Below are positions 57,656-64,000 of a stretch of 64,000 bases of DNA, piece by piece; within the stretch, counting starts at the first letter, position 1; every line of letters begins with the position of its first letter. Source of the stretch: Mycobacterium gordonae (GTDB taxonomy: Bacteria; Actinomycetota; Actinomycetes; Mycobacteriales; Mycobacteriaceae); NCBI RefSeq assembly GCF_017086405.1, contig NZ_CP070973.1, positions 6,666,739 through 6,730,738 of the forward strand, read 5' to 3'. A model generated the notes under the pieces. That model did no database searches, had not been told where the DNA came from, and saw nothing but the letters and a program-made list of their open reading frames with translations. The position numbers and the translations under genes were made by a program.

Positions 57656-58599
57656 TGGCTGCGTCGCCCGGCCAGGCGGCCCAGTTCGGCGAGGTCCCGC
57701 TCCGCATGACTTTGTCGGATATAGATGGTCAGGTCAGCTACCCGCTGAGCGTGCCGACCGTCCTGGCACAGCGGACCGGGTCCGAGGGCGCGTCCGGTGC
57801 GGGTGATTGCTTCGTCGACGGCGTGTTCCACCACCGCACGGACGCGGCGAGCCAGCAATTGAGCGGTTCCCGCCCGGTCGAACGGGTCGGCGTCGATCTG
57901 AGCGGCGGCCGCGGCCAGTATCGCGTCGCCGGCTGCCAGCGCGGCATCGACCGCACCCAGGTGCGCCAAGGCGTAGGCGTCAGCCGACTCACTGCGGGCG
58001 CTGCGATACAGCGGCTCGGCCACCCGGCGCGCCCCCCCGAGCCAGCAGGCGGCGACGCCGATCGCCCCATGCCAGAAGCCGGCCCGGGTCAGATACTGCC
58101 CCGGCTCCCCGACCAGAATCGCGTGGACGTTGTTGAACTGCACCGACCGGGTGTCACTGCCCGCCATGCCATGGTTCCACCAAGTGCTGGGCAGTGGCTT
58201 CACCCCGGCGTCGGTGAGGGTTACGGCGAACAGGCCCCGCTGCCCCTCCGGCAGCTGCGCGGAAACCAGCGCGTTGGTGCAGAACCCGGCGCCCGAACAC
58301 CACACCTTGGTGCCGTTGAGCAGGAACTCGTCGCCGGACACACTGGTCGCGGTCAACTTCGCGTCGGAAGCCTCGGCCGCCCACACACCCCAGAGTTGAC
58401 TCGGTTCGGGCGGTTTGCCGCCCAGTTCGTGCAATATCGCGACGGCGTCGACGTGAGCTTCGGCGATGCGAGCCGCCGCGATATCGTCCTGCGCCAGACG
58501 CGTCAGCTGCTGCAGGCGCTCCGCGGTATACCCCGCCGCCGGCAGCGGCAGTTCCAATCGTCCCGATTCCAACCAATGTTTGACTAATCCGGCGGTCAT
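57652..58599 (-). CDS. Acyl-CoA dehydrogenase-like flavoprotein
   Basis: 315 aa, shorter than the usual 380. Recognised by LWGVWAAEASDAKLTAT, FLLNGTKVWCSGAGFCTNALV (flavin-side beta domain), SVQFNNVHAILVGEPGQYL and a C-terminal helical bundle with YALAHLGAVDAALAAGDAI. The N-terminal helical domain appears trimmed and I could not find the catalytic Glu with confidence, so it may act on an unusual substrate or be a non-canonical member. 4-base overlaps on both sides. Confidence 0.85.
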   Translation of the reverse strand: MTAGLVKHWLESGRLELPLPAAGYTAERLQQLTRLAQDDIAAARIAEAHVDAVAILHELGGKPPEPSQLWGVWAAEASDAKLTATSVSGDEFLLNGTKVWCSGAGFCTNALVSAQLPEGQRGLFAVTLTDAGVKPLPSTWWNHGMAGSDTRSVQFNNVHAILVGEPGQYLTRAGFWHGAIGVAACWLGGARRVAEPLYRSARSESADAYALAHLGAVDAALAAGDAILAAAAAQIDADPFDRAGTAQLLARRVRAVVEHAVDEAITRTGRALGPGPLCQDGRHAQRVADLTIYIRQSHAERDLAELGRLAGRRSH

Positions 58600-59312
58600 G
58601 CGACATCCCCCGTCGCGCTTTCGGCAAGCGTGTTCAAGTGATCAGCAAATCCGCGCGGCGCCCGAGCCTGGATTCGCGCCGAGGTGACAACCGATCGTGC
58701 GGTGTCTCGGCAAATTCGGTAGCCAGCATGCTCGAACCGGGCTACCAAGTCAACGTCCTCCCCGGATGCCAGGGCGCGAAAGCCACCAACGCGCCAGTAA
58801 GCCCGGGAGCTGAAGGCCATGTTGGCGCCGTGCACGTGGTCGTGGTCCTCGTCAACGCGCGAGTCGTAGACCCGCTGATACCGGTCGGCCACCTCCGAGC
58901 GATGGTCTTGCCAGTCGGTCACCCTGACCAAGCCCAGGAACATGTCCGCGTCACAGACCAACTGTCGCGCCAACCACTGCGGGTCCACGGTGCTGTCCGC
59001 ATCCGTGGTGGCGTACCAGGAGTCGGCATCCGGCCCGCGCAGCGCGCGGGCAAACTCGAAGCCCGCAGCACGAGCCGCGCCCACGTTGTGGGACTCGACC
59101 CGCACGAAGTGGACGTCGGATCCGTACTCCCCGGCCAACCGTTCGCTCTCGTCTTCGGTGGCGTCAAGCACGACGATGACGGTGACTGGAACCGAAACAC
59201 ACAAACCGGCGGTGACCAGCGCGGAAAGACACTGGGGAAGTTGTTTCCGCTCATTGTGGGCTGGTATTACGACGGCAACCTGGTCGTAGGTACGCGACAC
59301 TGCGGCTGACAT
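58596..59312 (-). CDS. GT-A fold glycosyltransferase family 2
   Basis: 238 aa. VAVVIPAHNERKQLPQCL near the N-terminus (nucleotide-sugar binding), VIVVLDATEDES, NVGAARAAGFEFARAL, YATTDADSTVDPQWLARQ (the DxD-type motif), and SGEDVDLVARFEHAGYRI (ED motif). No membrane segment. First gene of the five-gene operon; ATG 59312 lies 12 bases after a SigF-like GGGAA box. Confidence 0.9.
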   Translation of the reverse strand: MSAAVSRTYDQVAVVIPAHNERKQLPQCLSALVTAGLCVSVPVTVIVVLDATEDESERLAGEYGSDVHFVRVESHNVGAARAAGFEFARALRGPDADSWYATTDADSTVDPQWLARQLVCDADMFLGLVRVTDWQDHRSEVADRYQRVYDSRVDEDHDHVHGANMAFSSRAYWRVGGFRALASGEDVDLVARFEHAGYRICRDTARSVVTSARIQARAPRGFADHLNTLAESATGDVA

Positions 59313-59324
59313 AATGAATCTAAT

Positions 59325-59348
59325 TTCCCGTTTCGATACCGGCTAAAC
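59325..59348 (-). promoter_or_regulatory. SigF-like promoter of the five-gene operon
   Basis: On the minus strand GTTT (59345-59348), a 15-nt spacer and GGGAA (59325-59329) match the SigF/SigB-type arrangement. Initiation would be close to 59318, giving a leader of only a few bases before ATG 59312. Confidence 0.55.
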
Positions 59349-59377
59349 GGTGCGGCGACAGCACAAGCCCGGTCACG

Positions 59378-59401
59378 GTTGCCATCGGCCAAGGCCGGGT
59401 A
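59378..59401 (+). promoter_or_regulatory. SigF-like promoter of the nucleotidyltransferase gene
   Basis: GTTG (59378-59381), 15-nt spacer, GGGTA (59397-59401) followed by T: the -10 is consensus and the -35 is one mismatch off. ATG 59415 is 14 bases downstream. Divergent to the previous site. Confidence 0.5.
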
Positions 59402-59414
59402 TGCACCAGCGACG

Positions 59415-59984
59415 ATGGATTTGCCTGCCGAGCCACGCTGCACCGAACTTCGCGAAGCGCTGCGTTGTGCGGTGTCGGCGCTCAAAGAGCACGGCCCCCC
59501 GTTCGCGCTGACGGGCAGTTACGCGCTGTGGGCCTACGGCGCTCCCGAGCCGAACCACGATGTCGACATAGTGCTGGCTGAAGCTGATATTCCGGCGGCC
59601 GCCACCACCCTCGGTAAGGCTGAATTCCGCATCGAACGTCCACCGGAGGACTGGCTGTTCAAGGCGCACTTCGGCGAGACCGGCGAGACCGTGGTCGACG
59701 TTCTGCACCGCGTCAACGGCGCGACAGTCACTCCGGACGCCTTGGACTGCGCCGAGCAGCGCGTGGTGTTGGCCATCTCGATCCCGGTACTGCCGCCTAC
59801 CGAGGTATTCATTCAGAAGCTTCGTGCCCTCACCGACCACTACTGCGATTTTGCGAAGCTGCTGCCGGCCGCGCGGGCGGTCCGCGAACAGCTGGACTGG
59901 CACCACATCGCCGCAGAGACAGCGGACAACGATTTCGCGGCCGCCTTCCTGATACTGGTGGACCGGTTGGGCATCACTGCGTAG
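59415..59984 (+). CDS. Nucleotidyltransferase-fold protein (MNT/AbiEii-like)
   Basis: ATG 59415 gives 189 aa; a TTG 36 bases earlier lies inside the promoter box. FALTGSYALWAYGAPEPNHDVDIVL has the GS-x-D-x-D signature of the polymerase-beta nucleotidyltransferase fold, followed by a conserved Asp in TVVDVLHRVNG and EVFIQKLRALTDHYCDFAK. Small members of this fold occur in toxin-antitoxin or aminoglycoside-modifying families, but no partner antitoxin gene is adjacent. Function unknown. Confidence 0.8.
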   Translation: MDLPAEPRCTELREALRCAVSALKEHGPPFALTGSYALWAYGAPEPNHDVDIVLAEADIPAAATTLGKAEFRIERPPEDWLFKAHFGETGETVVDVLHRVNGATVTPDALDCAEQRVVLAISIPVLPPTEVFIQKLRALTDHYCDFAKLLPAARAVREQLDWHHIAAETADNDFAAAFLILVDRLGITA

Positions 59985-60014
59985 ATCCGCCGAATACGGG
60001 TATCTCCCACCACT

Positions 60015-60185
60015 ATGGACTCGCAACCGAGTCGTGGACTCCGCCGTGACCAAGACCTCGAAGATGTGGTCGACGAACTGCAGCAGAACGTGACCGACGA
60101 ACGACGGGATCAGGCCGTCCCCGGCAACGCGACCGAACGCGAACAAGCGCCGACGCGGGGAGCGCAGGACGAGCCCCCGGACTGA
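60015..60185 (+). CDS. Small polar hypothetical protein
   Basis: ATG 60015 opens 56 codons (MDSQPSRGLRRDQDLEDVVD...), rich in Gln, Glu, Asp and Arg, to TGA 60183-60185. There is no Shine-Dalgarno site, but GGGTAT (59998-60003), a SigF-type -10 box, lies 12 bases upstream, so a leaderless or near-leaderless transcript is plausible. It ends directly against the convergent Rho-N-like gene. Confidence 0.5.
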   Translation: MDSQPSRGLRRDQDLEDVVDELQQNVTDERRDQAVPGNATEREQAPTRGAQDEPPD

Positions 60186-60443
60186 TCAATGGTTGCGCAG
60201 CTTGTCGACCAGTTCGTCTTTCGTCAGGCTCGAATATCCGCTCGTACCCAGCTCTTTGGCACGCTTCTTCAGCTCCGGCACGGTCCAGTCCGGGTACGAC
60301 TCGGACCTGCTTCCCTTGCGCGCGACCTTGGATTTCCCTTGTCCGGCGGCCGCATTGGAAATCCGTGCGGCTTTCTGCTTCGAATCGCCCTTCTTGCGTA
60401 GTTCTTCATAGAGCTTTTCGTTCTTGACCGACGAATTCGGCAC
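60186..60443 (-). CDS. Rho-termination-factor N-domain-like small basic protein
   Basis: GTG 60443 follows AGAGGTGG and gives 85 aa; a GTG nine bases earlier is possible. VKNEKLYEELRKKGDSKQKA is the start of a family (DUF7218-like) that ends in a SAP/Rho-N type helix-extended loop, here WTVPELKKRAKELGTSGYSS then LTKDELVDKLRNH. Such small proteins probably bind nucleic acid. A much longer frame to 60725 has no support. Confidence 0.82.
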   Translation of the reverse strand: MPNSSVKNEKLYEELRKKGDSKQKAARISNAAAGQGKSKVARKGSRSESYPDWTVPELKKRAKELGTSGYSSLTKDELVDKLRNH

Positions 60444-60472
60444 AGCGGCCACCTCTCGACATTGAGTAAGGG

Positions 60473-60496
60473 TGCCCGTATCGGCGCCGATCAAAC
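60473..60496 (-). promoter_or_regulatory. SigF-like promoter of the Rho-N-like gene
   Basis: Minus strand: GTTT (60493-60496), 15-nt spacer, GGGCA (60473-60477). The -10 differs from GGGTA at one base. It lies 29 bases before GTG 60443. Confidence 0.45.
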
Positions 60497-60633
60497 CGTT
60501 GCGCCGGTCGACGAAATCGTCCGCCGGCCGAGGTTCTTGACGTAGTCGGACCGCGCCGCAGGACATCTCTCCTGCCACCCGGGCCGTGGTACCGGACTTG
60601 TCGCCCCAGGGGGTGCGGGTCCCGGTCGCCGCT

Positions 60634-60657
60634 GTTTCAGACAGCGGATACCGGGAA
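60634..60657 (+). promoter_or_regulatory. SigF-like promoter of csbD
   Basis: GTTT (60634-60637), 15-nt spacer, GGGAA (60653-60657), 57 bases before ATG 60715. CsbD genes are classically under SigB-type control in Bacillus, which supports the reading. Confidence 0.55.
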
Positions 60658-60714
60658 CCCGAGGATGCGTTGCCGCCCACTTGGAACGGCAACCAAAAAT
60701 AGATGGGAAAGCAA

Positions 60715-60951
60715 ATGAGCGACAAGGACAGTGGACCTCAAGAAGGCATCAAGGGTGTCGCCGAGGGCATCAAGGGCAAGGCCAAAGAGGCCGTCGGCAC
60801 GGTGACCGGCAGCGACGATCTGAAGAACGAGGGCCAGGCCCAGCAGGACAAGGCCGACGCCCAGCGCGACGTCGCCAAGAAGGAGGCGGAGGCCGAGGCC
60901 GCACGCAGCGGCGCCGAAGCCGCCGAAGAACGTCAGAAATCCAACCAGTAG
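60715..60951 (+). CDS. CsbD-family stress protein
   Basis: ATG 60715 (GGGAAAG just upstream) gives 78 aa: MSDKDSGPQEGIKGVAEGIK, then KAKEAVGTVTGSDDLKNEGQ, the CsbD signature, and a charged helical tail with AEAEAARSGAEAAEERQKSN. An ATG at 60703 lacks a ribosome site. CsbD proteins accumulate under general stress; their biochemical role is unclear. Followed by a strong hairpin. Confidence 0.92.
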   Translation: MSDKDSGPQEGIKGVAEGIKGKAKEAVGTVTGSDDLKNEGQAQQDKADAQRDVAKKEAEAEAARSGAEAAEERQKSNQ

Positions 60952-60964
60952 CAGTTCTGCGGCA

Positions 60965-60992
60965 GCGGCCCTGGCCTTTCAGCCAGGGCCGC
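60965..60992 (+). terminator. Hairpin terminator after csbD
   Basis: GCGGCCCTGGC (60965-60975) pairs perfectly with GCCAGGGCCGC (60982-60992) around a CTTTCA loop, 14 bases after the csbD stop. There is no T-run, as is common in mycobacteria. The remaining interval to 61213 holds the cheB-like promoter and no gene. Confidence 0.8.
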
Positions 60993-61181
60993 ACCTGCCT
61001 CATATACGTTATGCCCCAACGCTTCCCGCCTGGCTCGCCCGTCCCGCGACGAATTGTTGTGTCCACGCGCCAGGCACGTGCCGCAACGGCATTCAGCAGA
61101 TCGTAGGCGTTTGCCCCTGGCCGCGGGCCCGGTGCGCGAAATACTGTAGACATGATTCGCCGAAACAATCCCCCCGGTCCA

Positions 61182-61205
61182 GTTTTCCCTGGTTCTGAGC
61201 GGGAA
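61182..61205 (+). promoter_or_regulatory. SigF-like promoter of the CheB/STAS/CheR unit
   Basis: GTTT (61182-61185), 15-nt spacer, GGGAA (61201-61205). Initiation near 61212 would make the GTG/ATG at 61214/61217 leaderless or nearly so. Confidence 0.55.
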
Positions 61206-61216
61206 CGAAAAATGTG

Positions 61217-62227
61217 ATGCACATGAGCAATGGAGACTGCGACCTCGCCGGTGTGGTTGCCATCGGCGCTTCGGCGGGGGGAGTGGAGGCGCTGACGCAG
61301 TTGGCGGAAGGGCTGTCTGCCGATCTCCCGTACGCATTTCTCGTCACTTTGCATCTGTCGCCAGCGGCGCCGAGCGTGCTGGCCAGCATCGTCGGTCGCC
61401 GCGGTCCATTGCCCGCGGTCGCCGCCGAACACGGCACCGAAGTCAAGCCGGCCCACATCTACCTAGCCATCCCGGACCACCACCTGCTGGTCGGCGACCA
61501 CCGGGTGGTGCTGTCGCGAGGACCGACCGAGAACGGACACCGGCCGGCGATCAACGCGTTATTTCGTTCTGCGGCCTTGGTCTTCGGACCCCGTGCGATC
61601 GGAGTGCTGCTCTCCGGGGTGCTCGACGACGGCGTGCAGGGGCTGGAGACGATCCGCGCCCGCGGCGGGGTAACGATCGGTCAGACGCCGGACGACGCTC
61701 TTTTTCCCGCTATGCCGACTAACGCGGCCGCCGCCGGGATACTGGACTACCAGGTCAGCGCCGCCGGCGTCGGCCCCCTACTCAAAGAACTCGCGCGGCG
61801 TGAGATCACCAGTCGCGGCGCCGCACCGGATGAGACGCTGGAGTTGGAGAACCGGATCGCCATGGCACCGCAATTCGCCACCGAGTTCGACACCGAACGC
61901 TTGGGCCCCGCCTCGGGGTACACCTGCCCCGACTGCAACGGATCCCTCACCGCGTTGGGCCACAACAACTTCCGATGCCGGGTCGGCCACGCCTGGTCGC
62001 CCGAGTCGCTGCTCACCGCTCGCGATGACGAATTCGAAGCCGCGCTGTGGGTGGCGCTGCGCAGTCTGCGGGAAAAGGCCGGACTAGCCAGGAAATTGGC
62101 TGACCGCACCGGGCATGGGCTGATGGCCGAGCGCTACCGCCACAATGCTGAAGAAGCGGAACGCTCCCTGGCCGTGCTCAGCGAGCGACTCGGGCTGTCT
62201 GGGCGCCCACATGACGCGGATGGCTGA
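61217..62227 (+). CDS. CheB-like methylesterase with C-terminal zinc-ribbon-like domain
   Basis: ATG 61217 (GTG 61214 also possible) gives 336 aa. AIGASAGGVEAL (catalytic Ser), LVTLHLSP (His) and GVLLSGVLDDGVQGL (Asp) form the CheB catalytic triad; the receiver domain of classical CheB is absent. Residues about 235-265 contain YTCPDCNGSLTAL and FRCRVGHAW, a C-x2-C...C-x3-H set seen in stand-alone CheB-like proteins. Mycobacteria lack flagella and MCPs, so the substrate is unlikely to be a chemoreceptor. First gene of the module with the STAS-HATPase and CheR proteins. Confidence 0.9.
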   Translation: MHMSNGDCDLAGVVAIGASAGGVEALTQLAEGLSADLPYAFLVTLHLSPAAPSVLASIVGRRGPLPAVAAEHGTEVKPAHIYLAIPDHHLLVGDHRVVLSRGPTENGHRPAINALFRSAALVFGPRAIGVLLSGVLDDGVQGLETIRARGGVTIGQTPDDALFPAMPTNAAAAGILDYQVSAAGVGPLLKELARREITSRGAAPDETLELENRIAMAPQFATEFDTERLGPASGYTCPDCNGSLTALGHNNFRCRVGHAWSPESLLTARDDEFEAALWVALRSLREKAGLARKLADRTGHGLMAERYRHNAEEAERSLAVLSERLGLSGRPHDADG

Positions 62228-62978
62228 CCCCAGCCCCGCCGTCGTGATCGCCACGGACCGCTGTGGTGACGCCGCCATCTTGCGTGTCGACGGCGTGCTG
62301 GACAGTTCGACCTATCGGGGTCTGCGCGACTGCGTCATCAAGGCGGCGCTGGACGAGCCGAACGCGGTCATCGTCGACGTCAATCGGTTGGAAGTGCCCG
62401 GTCCGTCGGCGTGGTCGGTGTTCACCAGCGCGCGCTGGCATGTCAACATCTGGCCAGACGTCCCGATTCTGTTGGTATCCGGGGATATTCGTGATCGACG
62501 AGCCATCGCCCGCTGCGGTGTAGCCCGGTACGTGCCGGTGCACCCGACCCGCGAGGCCGCGCTGCGTGCCGTCAGTGGCTCCGCCGTGCGCAGTCGCCGC
62601 CGGGGGCGCGCGGTGCTCCCCCGTGGCCGGGTCGGTATTCGCCCCGCTCGGACCCTGATCGACGAATGGCTTACCGCGTGGTCGCGGGATGGCCTGATAC
62701 CGGTCGCCAGCACCGTCGCGACCGTTTTCGTCGAAAACGTGTTGGAACACACCGAGAGCGCACCGGTCTTGATTGCGGAAAGTTACGGAGGCTGCGTGAC
62801 GGTCGCCGTAGAAGACGGCAGCCAACAACCGGCGATCCGCCACGAGGACACCGGCTACGGCGCCGACCTCGTATCCGGCCTGTCCGTCGTCTCGGTCCTG
62901 TGCCGTGCCTGGGGCAGCACGCCAACTCCGTCCGGCAAGACGGTATGGGCTGTCGTCGGACACGAAAATCAGTTGTAA
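62220..62978 (+). CDS. STAS-HATPase fusion (anti-sigma/anti-anti-sigma-type regulator)
   Basis: ATG 62220 overlaps the CheB stop (ATG 62211 also possible); 252 aa. Residues 1-115 resemble a STAS domain (AILRVDGVLDSSTYRGLRD, VIVDVNRLEVPGPSAW, in which Ser may be the phosphorylatable position). Residues 150-252 resemble an RsbW-type kinase: VATVFVENVLEHTES (N box with Glu-Asn), EDTGYG and GLSVVSVLCRAWGSTP (G box), GKTVWAVV. The two halves of a partner switch in one polypeptide. Control of a sigma factor is inferred, not shown. Confidence 0.82.
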   Translation: MADPSPAVVIATDRCGDAAILRVDGVLDSSTYRGLRDCVIKAALDEPNAVIVDVNRLEVPGPSAWSVFTSARWHVNIWPDVPILLVSGDIRDRRAIARCGVARYVPVHPTREAALRAVSGSAVRSRRRGRAVLPRGRVGIRPARTLIDEWLTAWSRDGLIPVASTVATVFVENVLEHTESAPVLIAESYGGCVTVAVEDGSQQPAIRHEDTGYGADLVSGLSVVSVLCRAWGSTPTPSGKTVWAVVGHENQL

Positions 62979-63031
62979 CGCTCGCGGGTAGTGTTCACAT
63001 TCTTCGGCAACGCAAGGCGGACGGCACTGCG

Positions 63032-64000
63032 ATGAACGACACCACCGACGAGCACTTCGAGGCTCTGGTCCGTTACCTGCGCGATACACGTGGCTTCGAC
63101 TTCACCGGCTACAAGCGGGCGTCGCTGATGCGTCGGGTCCGCCATCGCATGGAACAGGCCGGCTGTGTCAGCTTCGAGAGCTATCTGGACATCCTGCAGG
63201 CCAGTTCCGACGAGTTCGCTGCGCTGTTCAACACCGTCCTGATCAATGTGACCGCATTCTTCCGCGACCCTGGGGCATGGGATTTCGTAGCCAGCGACGT
63301 CATTCCTCGGTTGCTGGCCGATCGGGTACTGACGACCCGATTCGAATATGGAGTGCGGGATGCGCGTCAGGACAGGATGCCTACTCGCTGGCCATGCTGC
63401 TGGTCGAGGCGATGGGGACCGACGCCTTCCGGCAGCGCGTGAAGATCTACGCCACCGACATCGACGAGGACGCACTTCGCCAGGCGCGCACCGCTTCATA
63501 CGACGCCAACGCCGTGGAGTCGGTGCCAGCGGAGTTTCGGCACCGCTATTTCGAGCGGGTCGGCGAACGGCACGTGTTCAACCAGGACCTGCGCCGGTCG
63601 GTGATCTTCGGTCGCAACGACCTCGTCAAGGACGCACCCATCTCCCGGGTCGATCTGCTGATCTGCCGCAACACGCTGATATACCTCAACGCCGAAACTC
63701 AGCGAGATGTGTTGAGCCGCTTGAATTTCGCTCTCGCGCCGGCTGGCATCCTGTTCCTCGGGCGCGCCGAGATGCTGCTGAGCCATAGGCAAAAATTCGC
63801 CCCCCTGAACCTCGCGCACCGGTTCTTCGTCAAGGCTACCGGATCCCGCGCCGCGCCGGACCGCTACGACCGGAAGGTAGCGCGCCCCGAACGGCCGGGC
63901 CAAGCGTCGGACTTGACCACATTGCGCGAGTTGGCGTTTCGTGCCAGCCCGGTGGCTCAGATCGTTGTCACCAGCGAAGACACCGTCGCGATGATCAACC
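63032..64000 (+). pseudogene. CheR methyltransferase-PAS protein, frameshifted and cut by right edge
   Basis: ATG 63032 starts MNDTTDEHFEALVRYLRDTR and the CheR N-terminal domain with NVTAFFRDPGAWDF. A base is missing between about 63300 and 63340: the frame breaks, and one frame over IRIWSAGCASGQDAYSLAML (SAM site), KIYATDIDEDAL and LLICRNTLIYL (CRN motif) continue open to the edge. After the CheR domain, LRELAFRASPVAQIVVTSED begins a PAS domain. The full protein may be a large CheR-PAS sensor. The frameshift may be a sequencing error. Confidence 0.85.

Overview
The window comes from a slow-growing Mycobacterium (Actinobacteria). GC content is high, there is one PPE-MPTR gene, three PE_PGRS loci and a PE33-like gene, and from about 7.7 to 53.8 kb the gene order follows, from memory, the M. 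tuberculosis Rv3648c (cspA) to Rv3685c (cyp) segment. It is not M. tuberculosis itself: several genes, insertion-sequence scars and the whole block after 53.9 kb are not part of that order. I cannot fix the species.

Layout. 1-7.7 kb: a PPE-MPTR gene running off the left edge, a divergent PE_PGRS gene whose stop codon coincides with the end of a decayed IS5-type transposase, and a TnpB tail remnant. 7.7-21.6 kb: cspA, a DEAH/DECH helicase, a PE33-like gene, the Rv3651 homologue, a broken PE_PGRS gene (the PE_PGRS60/61 locus), and the Tad/Flp pilus-like secretion operon (CpaE-like, TadA, two TadB/C-like proteins, Flp-like, TadE-like, TadG-like). Upstream of that operon lies the 6C (B11) small RNA, followed by a HAD phosphatase and the Ms1/MTS2823 small RNA locus. 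22-31 kb: dppDCBA peptide/heme importer, a DUF4232 exported protein, acetyl-CoA synthetase and a secreted S1 protease. 31-46.9 kb: envelope and stress genes (holin-like protein, ephE, marP, NUDIX, thioredoxin-like protein, nth, Rv3675-like, crp, MBL hydrolase, RidA, DUF4177, two Get3/ArsA-like ATPases, whiB4, ponA2, a metallophosphoesterase and a frameshifted cysteine-synthase-like gene), then tRNA-Pro(CGG).

47-51.8 kb: a degenerate IS481-family element next to tRNA-Pro, with a 16-bp copy of the tRNA 3' end on its far side, and a large PE_PGRS gene with a nearly identical 654-bp-period duplication. 52-64 kb: a P450, then an accessory block of small stress-type proteins (DUF6131, DUF4193, CsbD, Rho-N-like), an isochorismatase-like hydrolase, a tightly overlapping five-gene operon (GT2 glycosyltransferase, acyl-CoA dehydrogenase-like, PIG-L deacetylase, SAM methyltransferase, EEP phosphodiesterase), a nucleotidyltransferase-fold protein, and a CheB / STAS-HATPase / CheR-PAS module cut by the right edge.

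The most notable pattern is in 59-61.3 kb. Four transcription units begin just downstream of GTTT-N15-GGG(A/C)A and a fifth downstream of GTTG-N15-GGGTA, an arrangement like mycobacterial SigF / Bacillus SigB promoters. Together with CsbD and a partner-switching-type STAS-HATPase protein, this suggests a general-stress regulon island that includes the uncharacterised five-gene operon. All function calls come from reading motifs by eye and from remembered family knowledge; no searches were run.
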